Below, one piece after another: positions 26,189 to 37,600 of a DNA stretch of 64,000 nt. The notes under the pieces were generated by a model that saw nothing but the letters and a program-made list of their open reading frames with translations, was not told where the DNA came from and did not search any database. The translations under genes were made by a program, and so were the position numbers. Within the stretch, counting starts at the first letter, position 1. Each line of letters begins with the position of its first letter. The DNA comes from Carposina sasakii. Taxonomy: Eukaryota > Arthropoda > Insecta > Lepidoptera > Carposinidae. Location: the NCBI GenBank assembly GCA_014607495.2, contig CP053160.1, positions 1,674,001 to 1,738,000 of the forward strand, written 5' to 3'.

Positions 26189-26409
26189 TCCTACTAATAT
26201 TTTAAACGCGAAAGTTTGGATGGATGTTTGTTACTCTTTCACCTAAAAACGACTGGAGCTATTTTAATAAAATTTGGTATGTAGTCAGCTGACATCCCGG
26301 ATTCACACATAGGCTACTTTTTATCCCGGGAAAATATATTTATCTTGGATAATTTCGACATTTAGTTTTTTCTGCAGTCTACGCGCACGAAGTCGCGGGC
26401 GTCCACTAG
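26189..26409 (+). mobile_element. Lep1-like non-autonomous Helitron, copy B
   Basis: 221 bp, starts TCCTACTAATATTTTAAACG, ends with GCGCACGAAGTCGCGGGCGT and CTAG. It stops nine bases before the next element begins. Confidence 0.78.
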
Positions 26410-26417
26410 TTATTATA

Positions 26418-27025
26418 CAGGGTGGAAAGAGACAACAATATTTTTTAATACTTCGAGTTCTTTGTAAGGTTACGATCATTTTCTTCTATGGAACCAACCC
26501 TGGAATAAAAGAATTATTATTAAAAAAACTATGAAAAAAGCCGACAAGTGCACACTAAAAAAAGAGTTAATATTGATCAATCAAATGCTAAAAACTAATT
26601 ATGTAATACCGTTTAAACGAATACCTATATTAAAATACACTACAATATGTAAGTTCGTAATCGATAGTTAAATAAACAGAAACTTATTTGAATACAAATT
26701 TACTGAATATAATTTATAAATGTTGATGGAAAGCATCGCAGGCGGGGACCAACAGAGGCTTATTTATAGTCATTTCGGTTGTGCACCATTTAGCAGAATT
26801 TTCCGGTCATGGTCCCCGCCTGCGAATCTATAAATTATATTCAGTAAATTTGTATTCAAAATAAGTTTCTGTTTTTTAACTATCGAACGAATATTTAGGT
26901 TCAGTAGTTTAAACGGTATTACATAATTAGTTTTTAGGATTGATCAATATTATCTTGTTTTACTCTTTTTTTAGTGTGCAGTCGGGTATTTTGTTTTTTT
27001 AATAATAATTCTTTTATTTATAACT
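26418..27025. mobile_element. Long fold-back element (arms over 190 bp)
   Basis: The left arm (about 26,510-26,750) and right arm (about 26,820-27,012) are inverted copies: GTGCACACTAAAAAAAGAG pairs with CTCTTTTTTTAGTGTGCA, AATACCGTTTAAACGA with GTTTAAACGGTATT, and CGCAGGCGGGGACCA with TGGTCCCCGCCTGCG at the loop. The left end starts CAGGGTGG after TA, like the TA-type MITEs. Confidence 0.7.
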
Positions 27026-27474
27026 TTTTAGCTGTTTTTATTTAACGAAAATGTTGTACATGTATAAAAATTTTACGATTTGGCTTTAAGATCTTCTCAA
27101 CAAGACCTGTTCATGTAGTGATTATGACACGATGCAGTTTTCAGATTTTTTTTTATGCGTGTGCCCGCATTCGGGCTGTATACTCGAGCATATCCCCCCC
27201 GCACCGCGCCGCGCGCCGCATGACCCCCCATATACAGATTTCATCTGCTCACGTCACACCTGAGTGTTTGGGTCACAGAATTAACATGTTCCCGTACGTA
27301 TCCTATATTAATTACTCATTGAAATGAATCTAATGATACCGCATACATATTTTTGTTGTTTAAAGGGAAATTTAGAAAAAATATTATTATGTCTTTATCC
27401 CGTGGGAGATAAAATGTGACACTCCCGTAATCGACACGACATACACAAAATCCATAAGCCGTTTAGTACAGACG

Positions 27475-27775
27475 TCACGGAACCCTAAAAATACACTCCC
27501 TCAACATGTCATTTCTTCGCCGCGTGGTGCCAGCAGAGTAGAATTCGTACCACCCCATGTCTGCCCGTGGGTATCGTACGAGGCGATTAAGGGTTTCCGG
27601 GAGGTGGACAGCAGCGCCTCCCGTGTTGACAACATAGTCAAAAATATAAATTGCGGTCACCAATCCGCCTGCCCAGCGTGGTGACTATGGGCAAATAACC
27701 CCCATGGCAGTCTTGTAGCGTGCCCTGGGGGAGGCCTACGTCCAGCAGTGGACTGCAATAGGCTGATGATGATGA
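27475..27775 (+). mobile_element. LINE/SINE 3' tail, plus strand
   Basis: Contains CCGCCTGCCCAGCGTGGTGA, GGGGGAGGCCTACGTCCAGC and a GATGATGATG end. Upstream TGCCCGTGGGTATCGTACGA matches the minus-strand copy at 8,020-8,235. Confidence 0.65.
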
Positions 27776-27889
27776 CTGTCATTTTATTGCAAGCAATTTA
27801 TTCGTTTGATGTGCAAAGTACAAATATACCTACAAAACTAACATTATAACATTTTGACATGGTATATTTGAAAAAAATGTTTGTTAACC

Positions 27890-28100
27890 GATTTCAGATG
27901 GTATTATGTAAAAAAAATGATAATATTAATGTCAGACCTTAATATCTTGGAAACCCGTGGTTTCCCAGGGGTGCTTCCATAGAAAAAATGATCGTGATGT
28001 TACAAAGAATACGAGGTATTAAAAGAACAAAGTTGTCATTTTTATACCCAGTATACCCAAAACAAAAATTTAAAACGCTACAAAATAATTTTGTGAATAA
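27890..28100. repeat. Diverged relative of the CAGGATG/CAGGGTGG elements
   Basis: Carries a reversed GGTGCTTCCATAGAAAAAAT and GATCGTGATG stretch like the cores of the CAGGATG MITEs. Boundaries are unclear. Confidence 0.35.
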
Positions 28101-28388
28101 TCAATATAAGTACTAAACAAAAAAAAATTAACAAAACAATAGGCACTTGTAATTTTTTTTTAATTAGTTATGGCCTCATAACATGTGTCGAGCACAATAA
28201 CAGTAAAATTATCATTATTCAATGCAGAGTTTTGTGACATTTTGTGTATATTCTTAATTCTTTATTGTACACAGAAAAAAACACACAGCTTATCTCTAAA
28301 CAGAGATTTCTTCCAGCCAATATTTAGTGATTCTAACTACTTCATAAAGAAAAAAGGAATAAGTAAGTAAATAATAAAATTAATTTCA

Positions 28389-28421
28389 TGTCGCGGACGG
28401 AGTCTCGGGGACAGCTAGTCA
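28389..28421 (+). mobile_element. Helitron 3'-end fragment
   Basis: GTCGCGGACGGAGTCTCGGG followed by GACAGCTAG is the 3' hairpin and CTAG terminus of a Lep1-like Helitron with its 5' part lost. Confidence 0.5.
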
Positions 28422-28456
28422 CGTAATAGGTGACTTCATGTCTAGTAGCAGTGATA

Positions 28457-28656
28457 GTATATATAAGTACATCGCTATAACTGTCAAACAAAAATCAGTC
28501 GGCTAACAGCGCTGTCAAGAAGTGGCCGTAATTTTATAATTTTCAGAATATTTTAATGCAATATAATCGATTAATGTTTTCAAATTGTGTTAGTGATATG
28601 TGGTGACTTATTTTAGATATTGTTTTGTGGATTTCTAAGAAAATTACGACATCGAC
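28457..28656 (+). promoter_or_regulatory. Putative HPS4 core promoter and 5' UTR
   Basis: A TATATATAAG box at 28458-28467 lies about 35-39 bp before TCAGT (28495-28499), the arthropod initiator core. About 160 bases of leader would follow to the ATG at 28657. The TATA-to-initiator spacing is slightly long, so this is an inference. Confidence 0.35.
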
Positions 28657-28664
28657 ATGGCCAA
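28657..28664 (+). CDS. HPS4: HPS4 coding exon 1 (8 nt)
   Basis: ATGGCCAA is followed directly by the donor GTAAGA. The ATG has a purine at -3 and G at +4. The two-base overhang AA joins the first G of the next exon to give MAKEMMIVFVYD in frame. If this exon is not used, translation would start at the ATG at 29251. Confidence 0.65.
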
Positions 28665-31600
28665 GTAAGACATCTTTACGAAATCCATTGCATGAGATTT
28701 CTATTGGAAACAATAACTTTAACCCATAACACAATCCATACTATTATGTTTAAGAATATTGCGCTAAAGTAGTCTAAGCAAAACTAAATGTTCCATAACG
28801 ACTAGGTTCTTTAAAAGTATCTGTTTTATTTGCAAACTTCTAGCATACCTAGTACTTTTTGCTTAATATTTTAAGGCGCTTATTGTCCATTTAGATTATA
28901 TATGAGTTATAATAATAATAGGTATTAAGATAACATTTTTATTATTTATTTTGTACCCATCTATACACTATTCTATAACTCAGAACTAAGAATGTTTTGT
29001 GATATGATTGCAATAGAATTGCAATTGCAGATATTATTTTATTTCAATATTCTTAATTGCCATGTCCAAGCCCCACTGAATTCCCAAATTTTACTCCAGG
29101 CTGGAGAAAATGTTTATGTTCTTGGTTATTGCACATTATGAATCCATGCAAACACAGGTTATGCTCGTACAGTGATACAAGTGGAAAACACTGATAAATT
29201 TACATATATGATCTATGCCATTTTATGTATGATTGTCTGGTTGCAGGGAAATGATGATAGTATTTGTGTACGACACACAATGCTGTACTGAAGAAGAAGA
29301 TGATCCGGCAGATGCAGTGCTTTACTTTCATCCTGGCTGGGTCTCTGACACGCAGAGACATGCCTTAGCAGGACAGGTAATTACAGTATGCACCATAGAT
29401 CTTCATGCTTCTAAAGTTATACTTGTCATGCACAGTCTCCTTTCACCTGCCATATTAACCCGTGTATTCCTGAATATGTACTTAATGTACATTAACATAT
29501 GCATGAATTTTGAAGTAGCAAAGATCTGCTGTGATTTGATTGTTGATTATTCTTATTCTCTATTGTATAAAAAAAATATGTAGAATTAAAATAAACAAAG
29601 GTAATGTGCAATTAATGCTTGTAAATTATTTGGTTTACTTATTTTATGAGACAGGACTAAGGTAGTCAAATACCTGAAATATAATGTCACACCTGAAACC
29701 TAATGAAAATAATTTTAACAATGAAAACCTGACTAAAAGCTCGTAATTAAAACTCAAATATGTTGTATAGGGCTAGCTTATAATAGGGCAGAGAGACAAG
29801 TAGACAGCATCAACTTTATCCTAAAAAATAAACCAATAAAATAATATCAAAACTAAGATAGAAGCTAAAAAAAATTGTTATTTTGAATATCAGGCAAATT
29901 TTATTTGTAAAAATCAAAACAGTTTTAATTAATTGAAATAAGGGTCATTATTATGCAGAAAACCATTTGCTATGAGACACTGTTGCAACATAACCAGTTA
30001 CCAAAATTCTTTTGCATTTGAAACTAACATAAAATTGTCATTTACATATTTTAGAAACCAGCTTTGTAACTCTCAAAGTTGTCTAGACTAGTTCTGATAA
30101 AAACTTAATAGTTTGTTGTTAATAGTTCTAATCTTGTGGGTAATAAAGAACTGGAAAGTATGTGTTGATATATATATACCTAGTAGATTATTTACTAAGT
30201 ATTTTAAGAACTTCTTAAAGGTCTGCAGCTATTACAAAATTCTCAAGTAAAATTAACTCATGTTGTGGGCACTAAAACTTATTGTTAAGTTGTAGATCAA
30301 GATAACTGAGACGTGGGTTGCGGTTTTACGCGCAAATACCTCAAGAAATCACGAGAATATAATATCGTGTAGATTTTACATACCTATCGCAATTTAGATC
30401 ACAAATGATAGGATAATGACAATAATATGTGCTTAAAATTTATCCATTTCATGTAAATTTGTTTTCTGGAACTCGATGTTAGAGCCTAGGTCAATGGTGG
30501 CAGTGGTAGTAGTAGTAATAAAATAACAAAGCAGTCCATAACTTATAGACTAAGTTGTCACAGAATTATCGAAGGGGTATCACGGATAACAAACGAAACC
30601 CTTCCGCCCTTAGCACAACTCAGCCGCGAAACCGTATCAGCGGCTCCATGGTCAGTCAGTCAGTATGTACGAGAGACGAGGAACACTAATTCCGTAGAAA
30701 ACACGTTCAGGTTCTCAAGGCCGGCCCGCCCATACGGCGAACGGAGCAGTAGGCGCCAAATCTAGAGGGCGCCTAAATGGTAAATTGGCAATAAATTTTA
30801 GAATGGAGCGAGATCTTGTATAATATATACCTAGCTATATCTTTACCATTTAAGCGCCCTCTAGGATTTGGCACCTGGAGCGACTGCTCCGTTCGCCGTA
30901 TGGGCGGGCCGGCCCTGGATTTAGGTATATTATTTAGGAGCAAACAGGAGAGGCTATAATTGCCGCGCAGTAGGTTCTATATAGTCTCACAATTTGGATC
31001 TTGTAGATATTTTCCCCAATACGGGGTCACTTGGCTGCAGTACAGCAGTAGCTATAGTCTCAGCACCAATCCCTTAGCTACAATATTTGTCTGTAGGTGG
31101 TGGGTACAGCGCACTGCGTCAAGAGCTTGTTCTCTCCGCCCGTCGCCATCACGCTGCAGAGCGGCAAGTTCATCATCCGGGAGTACGGCCGGTACATTCT
31201 GGTAAGTTTAATGAGAATACCTACTCCAAATAAATACCAATTACCTGCTTATCTTGCAAAAGCAAAGCTGAAGCATTGCGATCGCAATATCAATTATTTT
31301 TGGTAGCAGTCACCTATTCGTTAATTCTTTGATATCGTTTGATGTTGATTACCTGGGTAGGTAATGGTAATACTTGGATAACTTCATAATGCTTTCCTAC
31401 ACCGACAACGAAACGCAAAGCGAAACTTGTACAATAAAATCTGTCGTCAGTCGTGGGTACATTACCAAAGGACCAGTTACTGCATGGATCTGCATACGCA
31501 CTTAATCTTTTCTAACTAATCACGTATTCACGGATGGAAATATGTCATAACCTCGATGTTACGATTAACCTTTATTTATTAAAGTACCGCAAACAATCTT

Positions 31601-34600
31601 AATTAATGTCATATTGTAATAAAGATTTTTCAAATGCAATATTATATGACTTGATACAGTTATGTCTGACTTGAAAACATAATAAAATTATTTAATTGTA
31701 GGTAAGTTCACTGAAAGCTTAGAAGGATATCATTCTAATTAAAACATACTTGTAGAACTAAAGCTAAGCTTATTCTTTATTGTGTACCAACAAATGTTAA
31801 CAAAAGAGTTATTTCAATAAAATGTACCTACACCGGCATCTCGTAAGAGATTTCTTACCCTTGTCTCCGAATAATGTTATAACAATTCCTAGGCCATAGG
31901 CAGCGACCGCAACATCCCAGACTGGGTATTATCAAACCGTGCAAACCTCCTCACGTCCATGTTACGTGTGTACCACGGGGACCTGACCGCGCTGGCAGCT
32001 CAGATGGAGGACCAGAAGCGACTGGCCGAGAAACTCTACCAGGTCTTCGAGACCTATCTGCCCGTGCTGCAGTTTGGATGCCATATCTTTCAGAGAGTGC
32101 CGATGTTGAATCTTCCTAAGGTGAGTGTCTTGTAGAGGTTAATTTATCTTCTTATCGGAAAACTGAACCGGAAATTAAAACTGACGGTACCTCAAGCTGC
32201 AGTCGCGCCAAATCGCTGAAACGCGCGGGAATTCTCGAGCAATCCCGCGCATGTGTGCCTACCGTGTATTGAGATGAAATTTACACTTCCATTCCATTCC
32301 GCGACGGTGTAAATTGAGCCTTATTAGAGGTTTCAATTCAAACTTGTTTACGTTTAGTTGTCAACCAACCGTCATGCAAGTAAAATATGTACTTTTGGCA
32401 TTTACTTTGCAGAGTAGTAGAGTCTTGGGACATAGTCATTGCTCACCTAAGGCACCTATATTGACTCTTGTTATCTCACATTTACCTTGATTCCCCCTTT
32501 ACACAGTGCAATGCGTCATAATAAGAAACGGTTGTGGGGATCTGCTTAAAAATATCTGTGTTACATCTGTTTGTTAACAAAACATTGGTGGAACATGCTC
32601 GCGGATCCATCCATTCTATAGAAATACCTGGATAGTGATAATAAAATATTTAAATTTAAGAAACGTTAAGTAGTTTGCTGTCTCGTTTCGATTGTAATCG
32701 ACCAATACAATTTAGGGTTGATTCTTCAATATACAGATAGTTCTGATGAATGTCTTTCTCTAAAACTTCACCAAAATAGAGTCAACTTTATCCTTCAAAT
32801 AGACCTATCTGATCATTGGAAAAATCGGTCCTTGGCACTATAAATAAATAAATAATAAATATTCACACACTACCTACAACATACCTATAACACATTGACC
32901 TAGTCCCACATTAAGATCCTAAGGTCTTGTGTCGCGGGTACTAAGCAACAGTATATAAATACATAGATAAGTATTAGAAACATCCATGATATTCATCATA
33001 TCGATGTTTGAACCTACCGGGATTCGAACCCAGGACCTATGGCGTCGCAGGCAGGGTCACTACCTACTAGACCAAACGGCCGTCAAAACTATCTATTGAA
33101 CATATAAATACTTGCAATACCCCTGTCGTCTATCATCAACCTACTTAGTTGTCTACGATTTAACAGTTAATCCATTGATAAGCGACTGATAAACTCTGGA
33201 GTGTTTATTTATTTGCTGCTTGTAATTATATCAGCTTTTTGTAATCTCCCTGCAAAGTAAACAGCGCCGAAACGGTAGGTAATCTAGATAGCAAGGAAAG
33301 TGAGTCTGGAATCGTAGATGTGACTGGTTATATCTACTTACCTACTACATGACTTGGTTAACAAGTTTACTGTTGTTATTATATACATAATAAAGTTCCT
33401 TTCCTACTTATGTTATTGGCCGCTTTATGTACCTATAAGTTTTTATGAGACTTCGCACTTGTACCTAGTCTTGTAGTGTAGATAATTTAGAAGCGCCCGC
33501 GAATGCCGCGTAGGTAAACCTTAGAAATGGTTAATTATTATAATGTTAAGGGCTGATTGTTCCAAACGTCAGATAGCCTAAATCATTTTACACTCGTGGA
33601 CTATCTGGTTTAAAAAAAAACCTTTATTATTAACCCACCTACCTACTTCTTTTGATTTACTTTTTCCAATAACTAAATGTGCAAATGAAACTGAACCACT
33701 TTGTAAAACTTATTTTTACACACACAAGTTTATCTGCCTATAGCTCCAAGATATGGTCTTGTGCCTTATGCCATCTTTGTATGTTGACGTAACACGTTAC
33801 AGAATTGAATGTTTGTTTCAGAGTGCCACATCAGTGTACATGGAGTCGCTGCAGATCCTCGAACACTGTCGCAAGAGCAAAGGAGTGCTCGGCGGAATCA
33901 TACTATATAATAACAAGTTAGTAATTACGAATAGTTACAGACACCAATAGTACATAATTTAATTTCCTATGACCACTTACCGTACTTACCTACTAGTTAC
34001 AGCGGACACCAACCCGCCTGCCCAGCGTGGTGACTATGGGCAAATACCCCCCATGGCAGTCTTGTGGCGTGCCTGGGGGAGGCCTACGTCCAGCAGTGGA
34101 CTGCAATAGGCTGATGATGATGAATGAATGATGACTTACAGTATTAAGAAGACAGTCTTAAAGAGCATCAGTGCGTGTTACAAAACCGAACAAAACTTTT
34201 TGTATGTAGGTACATTAAATATAGATGGGGTCGGCGCTATGGTTTCTTTAGAAACTCATATTGCCAAAGATTTGACGTTTGTTTTACGGCCGGCTGCCTG
34301 CCTAACGCCAACCCTAAGTGACAATTTTAGAAAATCTGTACATGAAATAAATTCAGTGGTACAGGCTACTTACGCCCCTCGCTTGGGAGACGCGCGTTTA
34401 AACAACTGGCCTATCACAAACACTAAACCTAACCAAATATTACCTTCATTTCAGAATAATCTGCACACAACTACCGGCCAGCCTGACGTCATACCTTAGC
34501 GTTGTGGATCCGTACCGCATAAAATCCCCGGCGGAGAATGTCGACACAGAAACACCGTTACCGCTGGGGACACAGTTGTTAGTGGTGTATGTGGGTAGGA

Positions 34601-37600
34601 AGGTATACGCTAAGCTGAAGAAACAGAACGCGCTTCTGCAGGAGTTCTATGATAATGGGGAGGAGATGGTCGCTAAGTTTAAAAAGGTTTGTTTTGTTAA
34701 TATAATGTGTGACTTGTTGTTAAAAAGATAGTTAGCAATAGGTATCTCCTCTGTGAGATTTGTTCTAAAATTACTTTTAAAATTTGTTAGATTTGCTTTT
34801 GATTGACCTTATGAATTATGTTTTACTTTCCAGAATCAGGACGCGGAACGTGAAAAGCAAAGAGAATATCCTCAATCTGGCATGAAGAGAGACAAGTCCC
34901 TTCTGTTCACGGCCGTGCCAGAAGAGGACCACACTATGATATCCCCTCCCAGCCGGGAGGACAATCCCGTGCCAAAAGAGGACAGAAAACCTCCCACCAT
35001 GCCTGATGTAGTACCCTTCACAAACAAACCACGACCGAGACCAAATAAGCTATCTTTCAAAACGCAAATGTCGGTCGACGAGGAAGTAAAGGAAAACGAT
35101 ACCGTGTTCACAGGACAGACCAGCGTCTGTTCCACGCCCATGATAGAGTACAAACGACTGCACGGAAACATACTGTCCATCTGCCAAAACCCGGACCCGC
35201 TGGCCAAAACTGAACCGGATGTCCTCAAAAACATCGAAAACAGCGCCAAATTGAACCTAGAACGAGAGGAACGAGACAATAAAATACATTTAGACATTAA
35301 CAATATCGCGGACCACTACGTCACTAAGCCTGAGCCAATCAGGAAGCTCGCCAGTGTCATCGACATACAGGAGACTTTCAAACGGCTGTCCAATCGAGCC
35401 ACTTCCAAATTCAAATTAAAACGGTCTAAAGACCCGCAAAGTGACGACAAATCCCCTTCCGCAGAAAACGCGGACAACCACAGCATAGTGACAATAAACG
35501 ACCCATCCTTCCCAGTGTTTAGGAACGACGGCGTCGCCATATCCGAATCTCTTTTCAACCAGTATTTAGAGCAGCACTACTTAAAGATGAAGCAGGATTC
35601 CAAAGAGGATAACATGTTCACCTTTAATATGAAGCTCGCGCAAGAAAAGTTCGCGGACTTCGACTCGGAACTGAATAGGTCGCCGCAACGAACGCCAAAG
35701 AAGATTGCCAAAGACTCGTCCAAGACGCTGGCGACGGATCAGTCGCGGCGGAAATCGTTATCGTTGCCTCTAAAATCGCTGTCGGAAAGCGCGGACTCGC
35801 AGATCGGATCCGACTCAGAGGCGACGAGTTTCAAGAAGAAGTTGACGGGAGTGCAGCTGACACCACTAATGGAGAAGCTAAGCCATCTTGCCTTCTCAGA
35901 CAAGTCTAGTGGATACAGCAGTAGAGTTATGACGCCGCTGGAACTGCGGGATTTCCCCACTCCGGTCACTGAACGACAACCCACGTTTCCGGATAGGTAT
36001 GTTACGTTGTTTTATCTAAATTGCATTTAACCTATTTTCGCAGTGTATATGTGCATTATCTGTAGTATTTTGATCGAATATTTACAAATACATCGTTACG
36101 TAACATCAGTTTATTGACACTAAACTTGAATACTTAGGTACTTGCCTATCTTACATACCTATAAATATATGTACCTATGTAATGGTTAAATATTTTCTGC
36201 GTAAATATACAGGGTATAACAGAAAGGGTATGTTAAGCGAACAGCTATGTAATTGGCCCACTATAGAGAACCTATTTCCAAAATTTGAGACTTGAAATCA
36301 CATTTTAAGATTGTATGAACATTCTGGAGTTACTATCTAGAAAAATAAACATGGGATTTCGAGACTGAAATTTTGTGCGTAGGTTCCTTTTAGTGGGCTA
36401 TTTACATAGCTTTTCGCTTAACATACCCCTTCTGTTACACCCTGTATATCCACTATATCCATAAACCACGCTATGCGAAACGTCACTAGGATTTTCCATT
36501 TAGTCAATAATCTAGTTACCTCATTTTAGGGAAATCACTCAAAACTAAAACGAATCTAATGATACCTCTCGAGCTTAAATGCGACAAGCCGGTTAGGCGT
36601 AAGCGCGTGCCAAAAAAGAAATATATATACATACAAAAACTCTCCTTTTGGGAACATAGCCGTCGTCGTCGTCAGCCTATGCAGTCCACTGCTGGACGTA
36701 GACCTCCCCCAGAGTACGCGACATGGCTTGATCTCCCGTTTTTGCCATCCAGTCACTAGCAGCCGTCCTCTTTAAGTAATCGGTCCATCTGGCTATGGTT
36801 TACTTGTAGAGAATGCTACGCAGCATTAAGTTCCTACAACAATATTATTTTAGTACAATAAATAATTTTCGATGTATCTATCTATGTACATGATTCTTTC
36901 CAGAGCCAAGCCAGCAAGTTCGGACGACAGCGACAGTGATTCCGACGCAGATCTGGGCGAGTACAGCGCGGGTGCCGTGCGCTGTGCACTGTTCGTTAGC
37001 GGACTGCAGAATATGGCGCTATTGGCTATAATGGACCTCGATGCGGTTAACGATGCTGACACTATTAATGCCTTGGTGAGTGTCCGGAGAGAGAGAGGTT
37101 TGGGTTTGTGGAGTGTGATTTGAAGGACCATTGTGCTGTTGTGTTGTGTAATGTTCGACTCGAAGGACCATTTTAAGATTGTGGAATGTCTAACTCGAGG
37201 GATAATTTTGAGTTTGTGGATTATTTGACATGAATGGCCATTATGAGTTTGTGGAATGTCCGACTCGTAGGACCATTTTCATTTTCTAAGTTAGAATAAA
37301 AGGAGAAGAATCATATAAAATAGAGTTCAAATAAGCATAATATATAAGGTATGTAAAAAAGTATAAGTTTTGGGATACCAGCTTAAACTCTTTCTAATGA
37401 TTAGTTTAGTTTGCCTTTATGTTGATTAGTTTATTTGGATATTACGTATTCCGTACCCTTTCGTACCTTTTATAAAAACATTTATCTGTAAACAAACACC
37501 CAACGTGCTGACTTTATACCTATACTATCCAGTGGGAGACGTCGCTAAACGCTCTCGGGCCAATCGAGCAGCAATGCATGGAGCCCTTTCCCAACACGGA

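Noticed and set aside
34872..35303. 143-codon minus-strand open frame in HPS4 exon 7
   Set aside because: Shadow of the GC-rich HPS4 coding exon; the plus strand keeps phase with both neighbouring exons.
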